A stretch of 64,000 nucleotides of DNA from Ornithinimicrobium laminariae. Lineage in GTDB: Bacteria > Actinomycetota > Actinomycetes > Actinomycetales > Dermatophilaceae. Below the pieces are notes generated by a model. It was not told the DNA's origin. It ran no database searches and saw only the letters and a list, made by a program, of their open reading frames with translations. This document shows, piece by piece, positions 8,927-17,456 of the stretch. The stretch's first letter is position 1, and each line of letters opens with the position of its first letter. The position numbers and the translations under genes were made by a program. The stretch is from positions 248,001-312,000 of the forward strand of contig NZ_JAHZSU010000003.1 of the NCBI RefSeq assembly GCF_019457945.1. The letters are read 5' to 3'.

Positions 8927-10648
8927 TTACTGAGAACCGAAGTATGGCCGCAGCCGCTCGCGCAGAGGTGGGTCACAGACGTACACGAATGTGCCCATAA
9001 TCCCCCTTGTCATCAACACCGCATAGATGTTGCGGACGTACCCAAGCAACTGGTCGTCGGTGTAGACCAAACCCAGTTGGTTGTTGTTCATCTTCCCGTT
9101 GGTGTCGTAGTAATTGGCCCGAGCGAACTCGATCCGCTCAGTATCGAGGTTGTATCTCAAGTCGGGGCCAATCACCACGCCCGCATAGTTGAGGTCATAA
9201 CCCTGGATGGTATGAATCGACCCCATTTCGTCTACCGAGGTCTTGGAACTCACCCAGTCAATCTCTTGGGTATTCCACTGCAGCTGCTCGCCATCAATCG
9301 AGATGTCAAAGGCAGTTCGATCTTTCTTACTTGCCCACTTCCAGGCATACCCTGCGACGAGACGAGCTAACCCCACGTCGTGGTCCTTGTCGCGAATATC
9401 GCCCCGCATCTGGGCGAAGTCGTCATAGAACCGGAGATCGTACTCACCGAAATCGAGGGCGGGCATGTCCACGCCCGCAAGCACGTTCCGCACATAGCCT
9501 ACGTAGTCGCTGCCTGCCCGTACTCGGTGCTGGGCCTTTAGCCGATACCTCCTTTTGTTCGCCGTCGTTGCTCCCAGAAGTGCCTCGACCAAGTGACTAG
9601 GGACATCTGCCGGTCGCACGCTTTGCTCCCGATCGATGAGGAACATCTGATGCGTACTCTTCTTCGCGATCCAGTCCAGTTGGGTTTTCGTCTTGTCGTC
9701 CTCGCCAAACAGGCGAGTCGTAATGTCCGAATACCGTTTGTTCTGAAAGCCGGATCCCTGGCTTGCTCGTTGCGTGAGCCGATGCGCTTCATCAACCACT
9801 AGCAAATCGAAATGGCCAGGGTCCTCGCCCACGTTGAAAGGCGAACACACCATGCCAGCATCCAACCCTGGAGTCTTGTCGAAGACACGTTGGATCGACT
9901 TGCGAAGCGACTGTTGCGGGACTACCAGGCCGACACGGAATTTGGTGAGAGCCAACTGCGACTCATCAGTGAAGAAATCTTCCAGCACAGCCGCCTCTGG
10001 AATGGGCGCAGACGCTCCCCAAGCCTCAATGTCCCTTAGGAGCTTGATCAGGAATATCGCAACAACCGTTTTTCCAGTTCCAGGAGATCCTTGAACGACA
10101 ATTGAACTGCCCAAACCTTCTGCAATGTCGTCGAACAGGCCTTCCAATACGTCGACCACAACGTGGAGCTGATCCTCCGACAACGCCTTGAACGGGGACA
10201 ACTTGAAGAGAGCGCTGTTCTCGATCTCCTTGGCCGATTGACGGAAGATCCCATCGGCCCGGAGCGCCTCGAAAATCGCGCCAAACTTGGCTTGATAGGC
10301 CTCGCGCCGGTAGTAGTTCGCGTTGGTGATGCCCGCATTGCCGTTCAGCACTGAAAAGTGCGCCTCGCCAGCTAGCCGTCGAATGAGGAATGACTCCAGG
10401 TCGAGGCACACAGACTTGTTGAAGGTATCGTCCACCACAACGCGGGCCGTGGTCAGGCCAGACTTAGCCGAACTACCCAGATGCTGCCTGAATCGCTTTG
10501 CGACGTTGACAGACTCCCCTACGTAAATACGGCCCTCCCCATCCAGCGTGTAAACAACGGGCCAGTCGTGTAGCAAACGATCTGTCTCCGACCACACTCT
10601 TACTTGATCAGAGTCAAGAATCACATCCCGGATCTCAAAGTTGGTCAT
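8927..10648 (-). CDS. GIY-YIG nuclease/DUF2075 helicase-like fusion protein
   Basis: A 573-residue two-domain protein. Residues about 29-95 resemble a GIY-YIG nuclease (VVYTLDGEGRIYVGES, then RFRQHL). The rest looks like the DUF2075 family of superfamily 1-like helicases/ATPases. Walker A is GSPGTGKT at residues 187-194, Walker B is LLVVDEAHRL at about 285, and later motifs include YRLKAQHRVRAGSDYV and the motif SVDEMGSIHTIQGYDLNYAGVVIG-type helicase end (split here). It overlaps the MazG-like gene upstream by 14 bases. DUF2075 proteins occur in defence-rich genomic regions, so a phage-defence effector or repair role is plausible but unproven. Confidence 0.82.
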   Translation of the reverse strand: MTNFEIRDVILDSDQVRVWSETDRLLHDWPVVYTLDGEGRIYVGESVNVAKRFRQHLGSSAKSGLTTARVVVDDTFNKSVCLDLESFLIRRLAGEAHFSVLNGNAGITNANYYRREAYQAKFGAIFEALRADGIFRQSAKEIENSALFKLSPFKALSEDQLHVVVDVLEGLFDDIAEGLGSSIVVQGSPGTGKTVVAIFLIKLLRDIEAWGASAPIPEAAVLEDFFTDESQLALTKFRVGLVVPQQSLRKSIQRVFDKTPGLDAGMVCSPFNVGEDPGHFDLLVVDEAHRLTQRASQGSGFQNKRYSDITTRLFGEDDKTKTQLDWIAKKSTHQMFLIDREQSVRPADVPSHLVEALLGATTANKRRYRLKAQHRVRAGSDYVGYVRNVLAGVDMPALDFGEYDLRFYDDFAQMRGDIRDKDHDVGLARLVAGYAWKWASKKDRTAFDISIDGEQLQWNTQEIDWVSSKTSVDEMGSIHTIQGYDLNYAGVVIGPDLRYNLDTERIEFARANYYDTNGKMNNNQLGLVYTDDQLLGYVRNIYAVLMTRGIMGTFVYVCDPPLRERLRPYFGSQ

Positions 10649-10955
10649 ACTTAGTGTTGACCCCCTTGGCTCTGTCTACGGGATACTTCTCTTCGGTCCT
10701 TGCCAACTTCTCAGCGACCAGTTCGTCAACATCTACCCCCATCCGATCGGCCAGCAAGTAACAGTACGTCACAACGTCGGCCAACTCGTCGGCCACTCGC
10801 CCTTGAGCTGGATCAACATCCCACTGAAAACACTCCAGAAGCTCGCCAGCCTCAATCGAAATACTCTGTGCCAAGTTTCTAGGGGTATGAAACTGAGCCC
10901 AATCTCGCTCAGTCACCATGCGGCGAATTTGCTCCAGGAGGACTGCATTTGGCAT
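10635..10955 (-). CDS. MazG-like nucleotide pyrophosphohydrolase
   Basis: A 106-residue all-alpha NTP pyrophosphohydrolase of the MazG/RS21-C6 type. The metal-binding EExxE-like motif is EAGELLE in helix 2 and the second acidic motif is DELADVVTYCYLLAD. Such enzymes hydrolyse (d)NTPs to monophosphates. The ATG at 10955 is used; a GTG two codons upstream is also possible and neither has a strong ribosome-binding site. The stop lies inside the start of the GIY-YIG/DUF2075 gene, so the two are translationally coupled and probably work together. Confidence 0.85.
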   Translation of the reverse strand: MPNAVLLEQIRRMVTERDWAQFHTPRNLAQSISIEAGELLECFQWDVDPAQGRVADELADVVTYCYLLADRMGVDVDELVAEKLARTEEKYPVDRAKGVNTKYDQL

Positions 10956-11040
10956 AGCCACAGACTAGTTCACAAGGACTGCGCAGGCACCCGGATCTTC
11001 TAGCTCCTTGCGGCCCGCCACGGATTCGCCCGCGGTCCAG

Positions 11041-12519
11041 TCAATAGCCGAAAGGCGTCGCCGCTTTGTCGTCTGTCTCAACCCAAACGGCCTTGGCCTG
11101 GGTGTACTCCATCAAACCGTCTTGGCCGCTCGAGCGCCCAAATCCACTATCGCCAAAGCCGCCAAACGGTGCCATCACGTTGATGGTCTTGTAGGAGTTA
11201 ACCCACACCGTGCCGGCTCTGACCTGGGCCGCAACCCGGTGCGCACGACCCACCGATCCGGTCCAGACGGCCCCAGCCAAACCAAATGAAGTGTCATTGG
11301 CGAGCGCGATGGCTTCTTCTTCGCTATCGAATGGGATGGCCACAACTACCGGGCCAAACACTTCCTCGCGGGCAATGGGGTCTGAGTTCGCGACACCATC
11401 AATAATCGTAGGTGGGTAGAAGAAGCCTGGGCGCTCAACGCGTGACCCTCCAGTGACTGCCTGCGCACCCCCGCTAAGAGCTGCGCCGACCTTGGTCGAG
11501 ATCTGCTGCAACTGTGTGCGGTTCTGGATAGGGCCCACCTGCGTCTCAACCCCTAGCGGGCTACCTTGCCTGAGCGATGAGGCCAGTGCACTCAGCCGCT
11601 CAATCACCTCGCCATAGACCTTCTCCTGCACCAACAAGCGCGATCCGGCCACGCAACTCTGCCCAGCCCCAGAGAAGATGGCGCCTGCTGCTCCCCCGAC
11701 CGATCTGGCCAGGTCGCCATCGTCAAAGACGATGTTCGCTGACTTACCACCGAGCTCGAGCACGCATGGTTTGAGGTTTTGCCCCGCAGCCGCAGCAATA
11801 AGCCTTCCCGTTTCTGGAGATCCGACGAAGACAACCTTGGCGATACCCGGGTGGGTCACCAACCGATTGCCCGCTGTCGGCCCAAAACCAGCGATCACAT
11901 TGACGGCACCCTTGGGCAGCCCAGCGTCCTCGGCGATTCTCGCCAGAAGAATCGATGTGAGCGGAGTTAACTCCGAGGGCTTGAGCACAACCGTGTTGCC
12001 AGCAGCCAGCGCAGGCGCCAGCTGCCACCCGGCCGTAAAGACCGGAGCGTTCCAGGGGGTCATCTGCGCGACGACCCCATAGGGCTCCCTGACGGTGTAG
12101 GTCAGGTGCGAAGTGGGCACCGGGATGACGTCCCCATGCTGCTTGTCCGCCCAGCCTGCGTAGTACTCAAACATCTCGGCGACTTTGGTCGTCTCGGCGA
12201 CAGCGTCCTTGATCGGCTTCCCAACAATCTGGGCCTCCAACCTGGCAAGACCGTCGATGTTGGATCGCACGGCCGAGCCGATGGCCCACAGCACCCGCCC
12301 GCGTTCGGACGCAGTGAGTCCCCTCCAGGTGCTGCCAGCCGCTTCAGCAGCCGCGACCGCTTGGTCGACCGCGCCAGACTCACCATCCCGATAGGCCAGT
12401 AGTGGCTGCTCGGTTGCCGGGTCTACCAAGTCGACCTCGGCGCCGGTTCCCTCGACGATGTCGCCAGCAATATAGGAGCCAACCGTCTGGTCTCCGAAGG
12501 TGTCGTTCCACAAAGTCAT
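11041..12519 (-). CDS. NAD(P)-dependent aldehyde dehydrogenase
   Basis: A 492-residue ALDH-superfamily enzyme that oxidises an aldehyde to the acid. The catalytic cysteine lies in SGAGQSCVAGSR and the general-base glutamate in LELGGKSAN; the cofactor region NAPVFTAGWQLAPALAAGNT and the C-terminal PFGGFGDSGFGR signature are also present. The ATG at 12519 overlaps the stop of the hydroxyacid dehydrogenase as ATGA, so the start is well defined. It is the last gene of a four-gene operon with a hydroxyacid dehydrogenase and two membrane proteins. The substrate is unknown; context suggests oxidation of a small hydroxy-acid or alcohol taken up by the membrane proteins. Confidence 0.9.
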   Translation of the reverse strand: MTLWNDTFGDQTVGSYIAGDIVEGTGAEVDLVDPATEQPLLAYRDGESGAVDQAVAAAEAAGSTWRGLTASERGRVLWAIGSAVRSNIDGLARLEAQIVGKPIKDAVAETTKVAEMFEYYAGWADKQHGDVIPVPTSHLTYTVREPYGVVAQMTPWNAPVFTAGWQLAPALAAGNTVVLKPSELTPLTSILLARIAEDAGLPKGAVNVIAGFGPTAGNRLVTHPGIAKVVFVGSPETGRLIAAAAGQNLKPCVLELGGKSANIVFDDGDLARSVGGAAGAIFSGAGQSCVAGSRLLVQEKVYGEVIERLSALASSLRQGSPLGVETQVGPIQNRTQLQQISTKVGAALSGGAQAVTGGSRVERPGFFYPPTIIDGVANSDPIAREEVFGPVVVAIPFDSEEEAIALANDTSFGLAGAVWTGSVGRAHRVAAQVRAGTVWVNSYKTINVMAPFGGFGDSGFGRSSGQDGLMEYTQAKAVWVETDDKAATPFGY

Positions 12520-13379
12520 GACTGTGCCATCCGATTGAAGTCTGTTTCTGGGCCAGTTTCTTGCAGCAACTGAGACCACATTGCGCCTGCCGCAGCAGCA
12601 ACTGGCGAGTCGATCGAGAGGTTGGTGGCAACCTCGAGCGCGAGGTCAACGTCGCGAGCCATCAGCCCAACTGGGAAGCCCGAGTCAAAAGTCTCGTTCA
12701 AGACCCACCGAGGCATGTTGACCTCCGTCACACCACTACGACCCGAAGCCGTGTTGATCGCATCGATCAGTCGGTCAGGCTCGATCGAGGCCTTTGCGCA
12801 GACGTCCAACACGGCACGAGCCGAGCACAAATTGATCGCGCAAAGCAGGTTGTTCATCAACTTTGCGGTGTTGCCTGCACCCACTTCACCCACGTGGTTC
12901 ACCTGGCCAGCCAGCGGTCGCAGCTCAGCCGACACACGGTCGATCAGCGGGACTGGACACCCCAGAAAGACCGTCAACTGACCAGCCTCGGCGCCCGATG
13001 GCCCGCCACTCACTGGTGCGTCGACCAGCTGACCGCCGGCCTTCGCGAGTTGAGCCGCCCGACGTTGAGTCTCGGCCGGGTCGCACGTGCTGGTGTCAAT
13101 GATGAGCGACTGGCACTCTGCTGACACCAACGCGTCGACCACAGATTGCACTTGGTCACCGCCTGGCAACGACAGCACCATGACGTCTGTCTCGCGCATC
13201 GCTGCGCTCAAGTCCACGAGCTCCACACCCTCAACGGTGTGTGTTGCGAACGGGTCCACGCCATACACGCGCCTGCCCGACCGGGCATACGAGGCGGCTA
13301 TCCCCGAGCCCATTCGGCCGAGCCCAACGACAGCGACCGGGTCCAAAGCCGAATGAGCAGAATCATCGGGCTCAGGCAT
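12516..13379 (-). CDS. 3-hydroxyisobutyrate dehydrogenase-family enzyme
   Basis: A 287-residue beta-hydroxyacid dehydrogenase. The N-terminal Rossmann motif is GLGRMGSGIAASYARSG, the substrate-binding signature is DAPVSGGPSGAEAG, and the catalytic lysine is in GNTAKLMNN. These enzymes oxidise 3-hydroxy acids or reduce tartronate semialdehyde-type substrates with NAD(P). It begins at the stop of the membrane protein gene (one-base overlap) and ends in an ATGA overlap with the ALDH. Together the two enzymes could convert a hydroxy acid through a semialdehyde. Confidence 0.88.
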   Translation of the reverse strand: MPEPDDSAHSALDPVAVVGLGRMGSGIAASYARSGRRVYGVDPFATHTVEGVELVDLSAAMRETDVMVLSLPGGDQVQSVVDALVSAECQSLIIDTSTCDPAETQRRAAQLAKAGGQLVDAPVSGGPSGAEAGQLTVFLGCPVPLIDRVSAELRPLAGQVNHVGEVGAGNTAKLMNNLLCAINLCSARAVLDVCAKASIEPDRLIDAINTASGRSGVTEVNMPRWVLNETFDSGFPVGLMARDVDLALEVATNLSIDSPVAAAAGAMWSQLLQETGPETDFNRMAQS

Positions 13380-13876
13380 TAGGACGTCACCGACAGCATG
13401 AAGTCTGCAATAGCGGCGGACCCGACATAGGTGCCGACAAAGACCAGCACGGCGACGATCAGGATCTTCCAGCCAGAGCGACGCATCACGTCGATCTCCA
13501 GCTTGCTGATTGCCAGGCCAGCGTATGCCAACGGCGGCACGGCGAGGGCGAGAAAGTCAATGCCGTCGACCACTCCGGTGAACCAGTCGAACCACGGCCA
13601 GAACGGCAGCGTGAGGGCGATCCCCACGAGAGAAATCCAGGCCACAGAAGGCAGGTAGAAGGGCACGTACTTGGTGAGCACAAGGCCCACGGCGCACAGA
13701 CCGTAGAGCGCCAACAGTCCACCGAGCACGCTGCCTAGCGATAGGTCCGTGGCGATCAGTTGCAAGGGCACGCTAATTAGGCTCACGATGAGCAAGTCCT
13801 GCAAGGTTGCCGCTATCGGCATCGAACGATCATCGCTGGTGGGGATGAAGTCTTCTTCTGATTCGTAGACGGTCAT
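13379..13876 (-). CDS. Membrane protein, second subunit-like gene of a putative transporter
   Basis: A 165-residue protein with a charged N-terminal tail and about four TM segments (for example LLIVSLISVPLQLIATDL, YGLCAVGLVLTKYVPFYLPSV and ILIVAVLVFVGTYVGSAAIADFML). It overlaps the larger membrane protein upstream as ATGA. I do not recognise a named family with certainty. The pairing with the next gene and with two dehydrogenases suggests that the two membrane proteins form one transport system for the substrate of this operon. Confidence 0.7.
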   Translation of the reverse strand: MTVYESEEDFIPTSDDRSMPIAATLQDLLIVSLISVPLQLIATDLSLGSVLGGLLALYGLCAVGLVLTKYVPFYLPSVAWISLVGIALTLPFWPWFDWFTGVVDGIDFLALAVPPLAYAGLAISKLEIDVMRRSGWKILIVAVLVFVGTYVGSAAIADFMLSVTS

Positions 13877-14715
13877 CGCGCTGACTCCTCAACGTTGGCG
13901 GTGCGCTTGTTGCCCGGGTCATCCGGGCGGACCTTGACGTAGATCTTTTCGACCAACGGAAGGGCAATGAAGAGGCTCACGTACATTCCCGTGGCGTAGG
14001 TCAGCAGGTTGCTGGCCCCCGACAGCGCGGTGATCGTGTCAGAGGCTCCAGGATTTGCTTCCGCCAGAGCGCCGGCACAAGCCGCCATCATCGAACCACT
14101 GCCAACACCGCAAGCCATGGCGAGTGCCTCAATGCTGAAGACTTCTGCTGTAGCCAGCAGCGAGGCGAGGATGGCAAAGATGAAGGTTCCAAAGAGAGTG
14201 CCCATCACGTAGACCCCCACAACCCCGGTGCCTTCGGCGCTACGCAGCCCATATCTATCCGCGATGATGGCAATGTTTGGCTCTCGCGCAATTGAGTGCA
14301 CCGCGCCAATTGACTCCCGCCCCATTCGGAAGACCCAGATTGCCACCGGGAAGGCGATCAGGATGGTCCCCAAGTTGCCCAACTCTTGGAGCAACAGCGC
14401 TGGTCCTGCCTCAATGACCTGCTCAATCGCAGGCCCAATGGTCGTTCCAAACTTTGCGATGAAGGGCATGATCGCGATCACGATCAGCGGGCTCGCAGCA
14501 GCCACACGTTTTGTCGACAACACCGAGGCGATGGGTTTGATCACATTCGGGTTGAGCGCGAGGGCGAAAACAAAGGCGAAGAGCAACGGCAGCAGCAAGA
14601 TCGTTCCGATACCGATGGGTATCGCTCGGACACCAATCAACTGGGCAATGATCGCTGTGACCAACACGATCAGGTGTATCGGCCAGAGACTGGCCAACTT
14701 CTTCATGGCTTCCAC
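13873..14715 (-). CDS. DUF3100-like membrane protein, putative transporter
   Basis: A roughly 280-residue protein with eight or so TM segments and glycine/serine-rich loops (EALAMACGVGSGSMMAACAGALAE is the central loop; split in the family-like motifs ACGVGSGSMMAA and ALSGASNLLTYATGMY). This pattern fits the uncharacterised DUF3100 family, but I am only moderately sure. The GTG at 14715 has AGGAGG four bases upstream; an ATG three codons later is the alternative. It is the first gene of the operon and lies about 100 bp downstream of the LysR gene on the same strand, with a palindrome between them. Confidence 0.7.
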   Translation of the reverse strand: MEAMKKLASLWPIHLIVLVTAIIAQLIGVRAIPIGIGTILLLPLLFAFVFALALNPNVIKPIASVLSTKRVAAASPLIVIAIMPFIAKFGTTIGPAIEQVIEAGPALLLQELGNLGTILIAFPVAIWVFRMGRESIGAVHSIAREPNIAIIADRYGLRSAEGTGVVGVYVMGTLFGTFIFAILASLLATAEVFSIEALAMACGVGSGSMMAACAGALAEANPGASDTITALSGASNLLTYATGMYVSLFIALPLVEKIYVKVRPDDPGNKRTANVEESAR

Positions 14716-14791
14716 GAGTCCTCCTAGAGCGGGATGTTCCGACGCTAGAAGGCCTGGGGTGTCACCACAAGACCGCAACTCTGTCCTCAGT

Positions 14792-14812
14792 GCGTTGCCT
14801 AATAGGCAACGC
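14792..14812. promoter_or_regulatory. 21-bp palindrome, likely LysR operator
   Basis: Two perfect 10-base arms (GCGTTGCCTA and TAGGCAACGC) flank a single A. The inner part fits the T-N11-A pattern of LysR-type boxes. It sits between the LysR stop and the first membrane gene, right where an operator for the operon would be. No run of T follows on the minus strand, so a terminator is less likely. Confidence 0.65.
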
Positions 14813-14814
14813 CC

Positions 14815-15726
14815 TCAATTAGAACCAACCGCGGCATTCTTCAAGCAGCGCAGACGCGGCGGGCGCCAACGCCTGCCCGAACGGGTCAGAAGTGCGGCGC
14901 GAACTCCGTAGAGATAGTCATCCTCGATGGGCACCAAGCGCACCGTGCCGTTCTCGAGTGCGCGGGCAACCGTGACTGGCGGCAACAGCGCGACCACCTG
15001 CCCCGCTGAAACGGCGGCAACGATAGCCGCCTGGTTGTCGCTCTCCATCGCAATGTCCACCGTCAAGGCGTGCGCCCGCACGAACGAATCATGCAGGGCG
15101 CGCAACCCGAAGCCATCCGGCAAAACAGCCATCCGCTCAGCTTGGAGGTCTTTGGGTTTGATCTTTTCGAGGGCTACTAGCCGATGGTCTACTGCGCAGG
15201 CCAGCCCAACCGGCTGGGAGGCAGTGGTCACCACGGTCAGGCCTGCATCCAGCGTGGGGTGCAGTGCAATAGCTAAATCGACTTTGTCCGCCAGCAGCAG
15301 GCCAGCGACAGCCGAAGTGCCCCCCGTTTTGACGTTGACCCTGACCTGGGGATGTTTGCGCATAAAAGGAGTCAGCACGAATTTGGTGATCTGGTCCACG
15401 AAGCCGGGCCCAACACCAATCGTGACTTCCCCTTCTGCCGCCGATGTCACCATTGAAAGGCGCGCAGAGAAGTGGGCACTGAGGTCATCCCGTTCCTGAG
15501 CGTGCTGGATGACCACCAGGCCAGCCGGTGTAGGCCTAGACCCCGCCGTTCCTCGTGCAAACAGGAGGCAGCCTACCCGGCGTTCGGCCGCGGCTAGCGT
15601 CCGTTGAACCGCTGAGGGGGCGACTCCCAACTCACTGGCGGCCCCGCGTAGCGATCCGGCGCGCGAGACAGCCGCGACGTAGCGCAAAGTGCGGTCATCG
15701 AGCACAATGTCCTCTATCCCGAACAC
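14815..15726 (-). CDS. LysR-type transcriptional regulator
   Basis: A 303-residue LTTR. The N-terminal winged helix-turn-helix is clear (LRYVAAVSRAGSLRGAASEL then PSAVQRTLAAAERRVG), followed by a periplasmic-binding-like effector domain beginning near GEVTIGVGPGFVDQ. It lies directly upstream of, and in the same direction as, the operon of two membrane proteins and two dehydrogenases, so it most likely controls that operon through the palindrome at 14792-14812. The effector is probably the operon's substrate. The ATG at 15726 gives a normal-length protein. Confidence 0.9.
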   Translation of the reverse strand: MFGIEDIVLDDRTLRYVAAVSRAGSLRGAASELGVAPSAVQRTLAAAERRVGCLLFARGTAGSRPTPAGLVVIQHAQERDDLSAHFSARLSMVTSAAEGEVTIGVGPGFVDQITKFVLTPFMRKHPQVRVNVKTGGTSAVAGLLLADKVDLAIALHPTLDAGLTVVTTASQPVGLACAVDHRLVALEKIKPKDLQAERMAVLPDGFGLRALHDSFVRAHALTVDIAMESDNQAAIVAAVSAGQVVALLPPVTVARALENGTVRLVPIEDDYLYGVRAALLTRSGRRWRPPRLRCLKNAAVGSN

Positions 15727-15855
15727 GGGCTGTAGACCCGTAAGTCACCCGAGGCGAAACTTAGGTCTCAACCCTAGCGGTGTACTTCTCACCGGGCGTA
15801 TCTTTCGCTTATGGGCGTTGGCGTTGATCAAGGTCCTCGTCTATCAGGAGCGAAC

Positions 15856-16270
15856 ATGTCCAACATGAGTCTGCTCGTTGTGTTCGGCCTCGCCTCGTTC
15901 GTGGGCGCTGCGACCTGGCTCCTTTGGTGCGGATTCGACACCACCTACTACCTAGATGCCGACGGCAATCGACAAGGCCCATACCGGACATGGCAGGTTG
16001 TTGGCTGCGGCATTACGTATTTGGCGTTGACCGCTGCCGGTGCCTACTATTTCTTCTCCCGCGCCGCCCCTACGCATCCCTGTGTATGCCCTCGGAATGG
16101 GTTTCGGCTTTTGGCTCACTTGGACAGTCCAAGCCGCCATCTCAAGTGACGATGGCTTGTTTGTCATTGGCGCTGCGCTCTTAGGCTTCGGCTTGTGCTT
16201 CGGCACGGTGGTTAGCGCTGGCGCGGGGGCTGGAATGAAGACCTTCGCCACTAGCCGTGGCCGGAACTAA
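15856..16270 (+). pseudogene. Frameshifted paralogue of the 7992-8432 membrane protein
   Basis: The first part (MSNMSLLVVFGLASFVGAA, then [12 protein letters not shown] and WQVVGCGITY) matches the intact paralogue, and the match resumes one frame over (GFGFWLTWTVQAA, then GLFVIGAALLGFGL). The shift occurs near 16065-16075 in the run gccgcccct. A single small indel explains it, so it is either a recent mutation or a sequencing error. A GC-rich hairpin (GCCCGG/CCGGGC) follows the stop. Confidence 0.75.
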
Positions 16271-16299
16271 ACGACAGAGCCCGGCACGTTGGCCGGGCC

Positions 16300-17413
16300 C
16301 TAGGCGCATTGACCGGCAACCAAGCGGTGCAGATGGTCCAGGCCGGGCTGGAGGCGGTCTACCTCTCGGGATGGCAGGTCGCCGCCGACGCCAACCTCGC
16401 CGGCCAGACCTACCCAGACCTACCCAGACCTACCCAGACCAGAGTCTCTACCCAGCGAACTCGGTGCCCTCGGTCGTGCGTCGCATTAACAACGCGCTGC
16501 AGCGGGCCGACCAGATCGCGTGGTCTACGGCCAAGGAGGACCAAGTTGATGAGCTCACCGACTATCTGGTGCCGATCGTGGCCGACGCCGAGGCTGGCTT
16601 CGGCGGTCAACTCAACGTCGTTGAGTTGATGAAGTCGATGATTGCTGCGGGCGCGGCAGGTGTCCACTTCGAGGACCAGTTGGCTTCGGAGAAGAAGTGC
16701 GGCCACCTCGGCGGCAAGGTGTTGGTGCCAACCCAGCAGCACGTGCGTACGCTGACTTCGGCTCGTCTAGCGGCCGACGTCCTGGGGGTGCCCAGTTTGG
16801 TGGTGGCCCGCACAGACGCGCTGGCTGCCGACCTGCTGACCAGCGACGTCGACCCGATCGACCAAGAGTTCACGACTGGTGAGCGCACGACCGAAGGATT
16901 CTTCCGGGTGCGCAACGGGATTGAGCCGGTGCTAGCCAGAGCAAAAGCCTACGCGCCGCACGCCGACTTGATCTGGGTCGAGACCGGCACCCCGGACCTG
17001 GGGCTAGCCAAAGAGTTCGCCGACGAGATCCACGCACAGTTCCCCGACCAGCTGCTCGTCTACAACTGCTCACCGTCCTTCAACTGGAGGGCTGTGCTGT
17101 CGGACAGCGACATCGCCAACTTCCAGAACCGCCTGGCGAGATGGGTTATGCGTTCCAGTTCATCACCCTGGCTGGCTTCCACGCGCTCAACCACTCGATG
17201 TTCCAACTCGCGCAAGGGTATGCACGGACCGGCATGACCGCATACGTCGAGCTGCAGGAGGCCGAGTTTGCCGCCGCCAAGCAGGGCTACACCGCGGTGA
17301 AACACCAAGCTGAGGTCGGCACCGGCTACTTCGATGGCGTCAGCAAGGTGATCAACCCCGACAGCGGCACACTCGCGCTGACCGGTTCGACTGAGAGCGA
17401 ACAGTTCGGCTAA
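16300..17413 (+). pseudogene. aceA: Isocitrate lyase, decayed
   Basis: The remnant aligns to isocitrate lyase from [19 protein letters not shown] onward and still carries the catalytic loop [10 protein letters not shown]. About the first 80 residues are missing. A 10-bp unit is present three times at 16411-16440 where one copy would restore the family motif [11 protein letters not shown]; the extra 20 bp shift the frame. A second frameshift near 17133-17141 separates NFQNRLA from [17 protein letters not shown]. The C-terminus ([12 protein letters not shown] to EQF) is intact. Isocitrate lyase splits isocitrate to succinate and glyoxylate, so this copy cannot work. Confidence 0.92.
16411..16440 (+). 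repeat. Triplicated 10-bp unit (tacccagacc) inside aceA
   Basis: Three perfect tandem copies occur where a single copy gives the conserved reading of isocitrate lyase. The two surplus copies add 20 bp and break the frame, a typical slipped-strand duplication. Confidence 0.93.
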
Positions 17414-17456
17414 GACCGAAATTCGCTGAGCTTAAACCAGACTAGGAGCACGTGAC

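Noticed and set aside
14792..14812. A rho-independent terminator for lysR
   Set aside because: Arms are perfect but no T run follows on the minus strand, so an operator is preferred.
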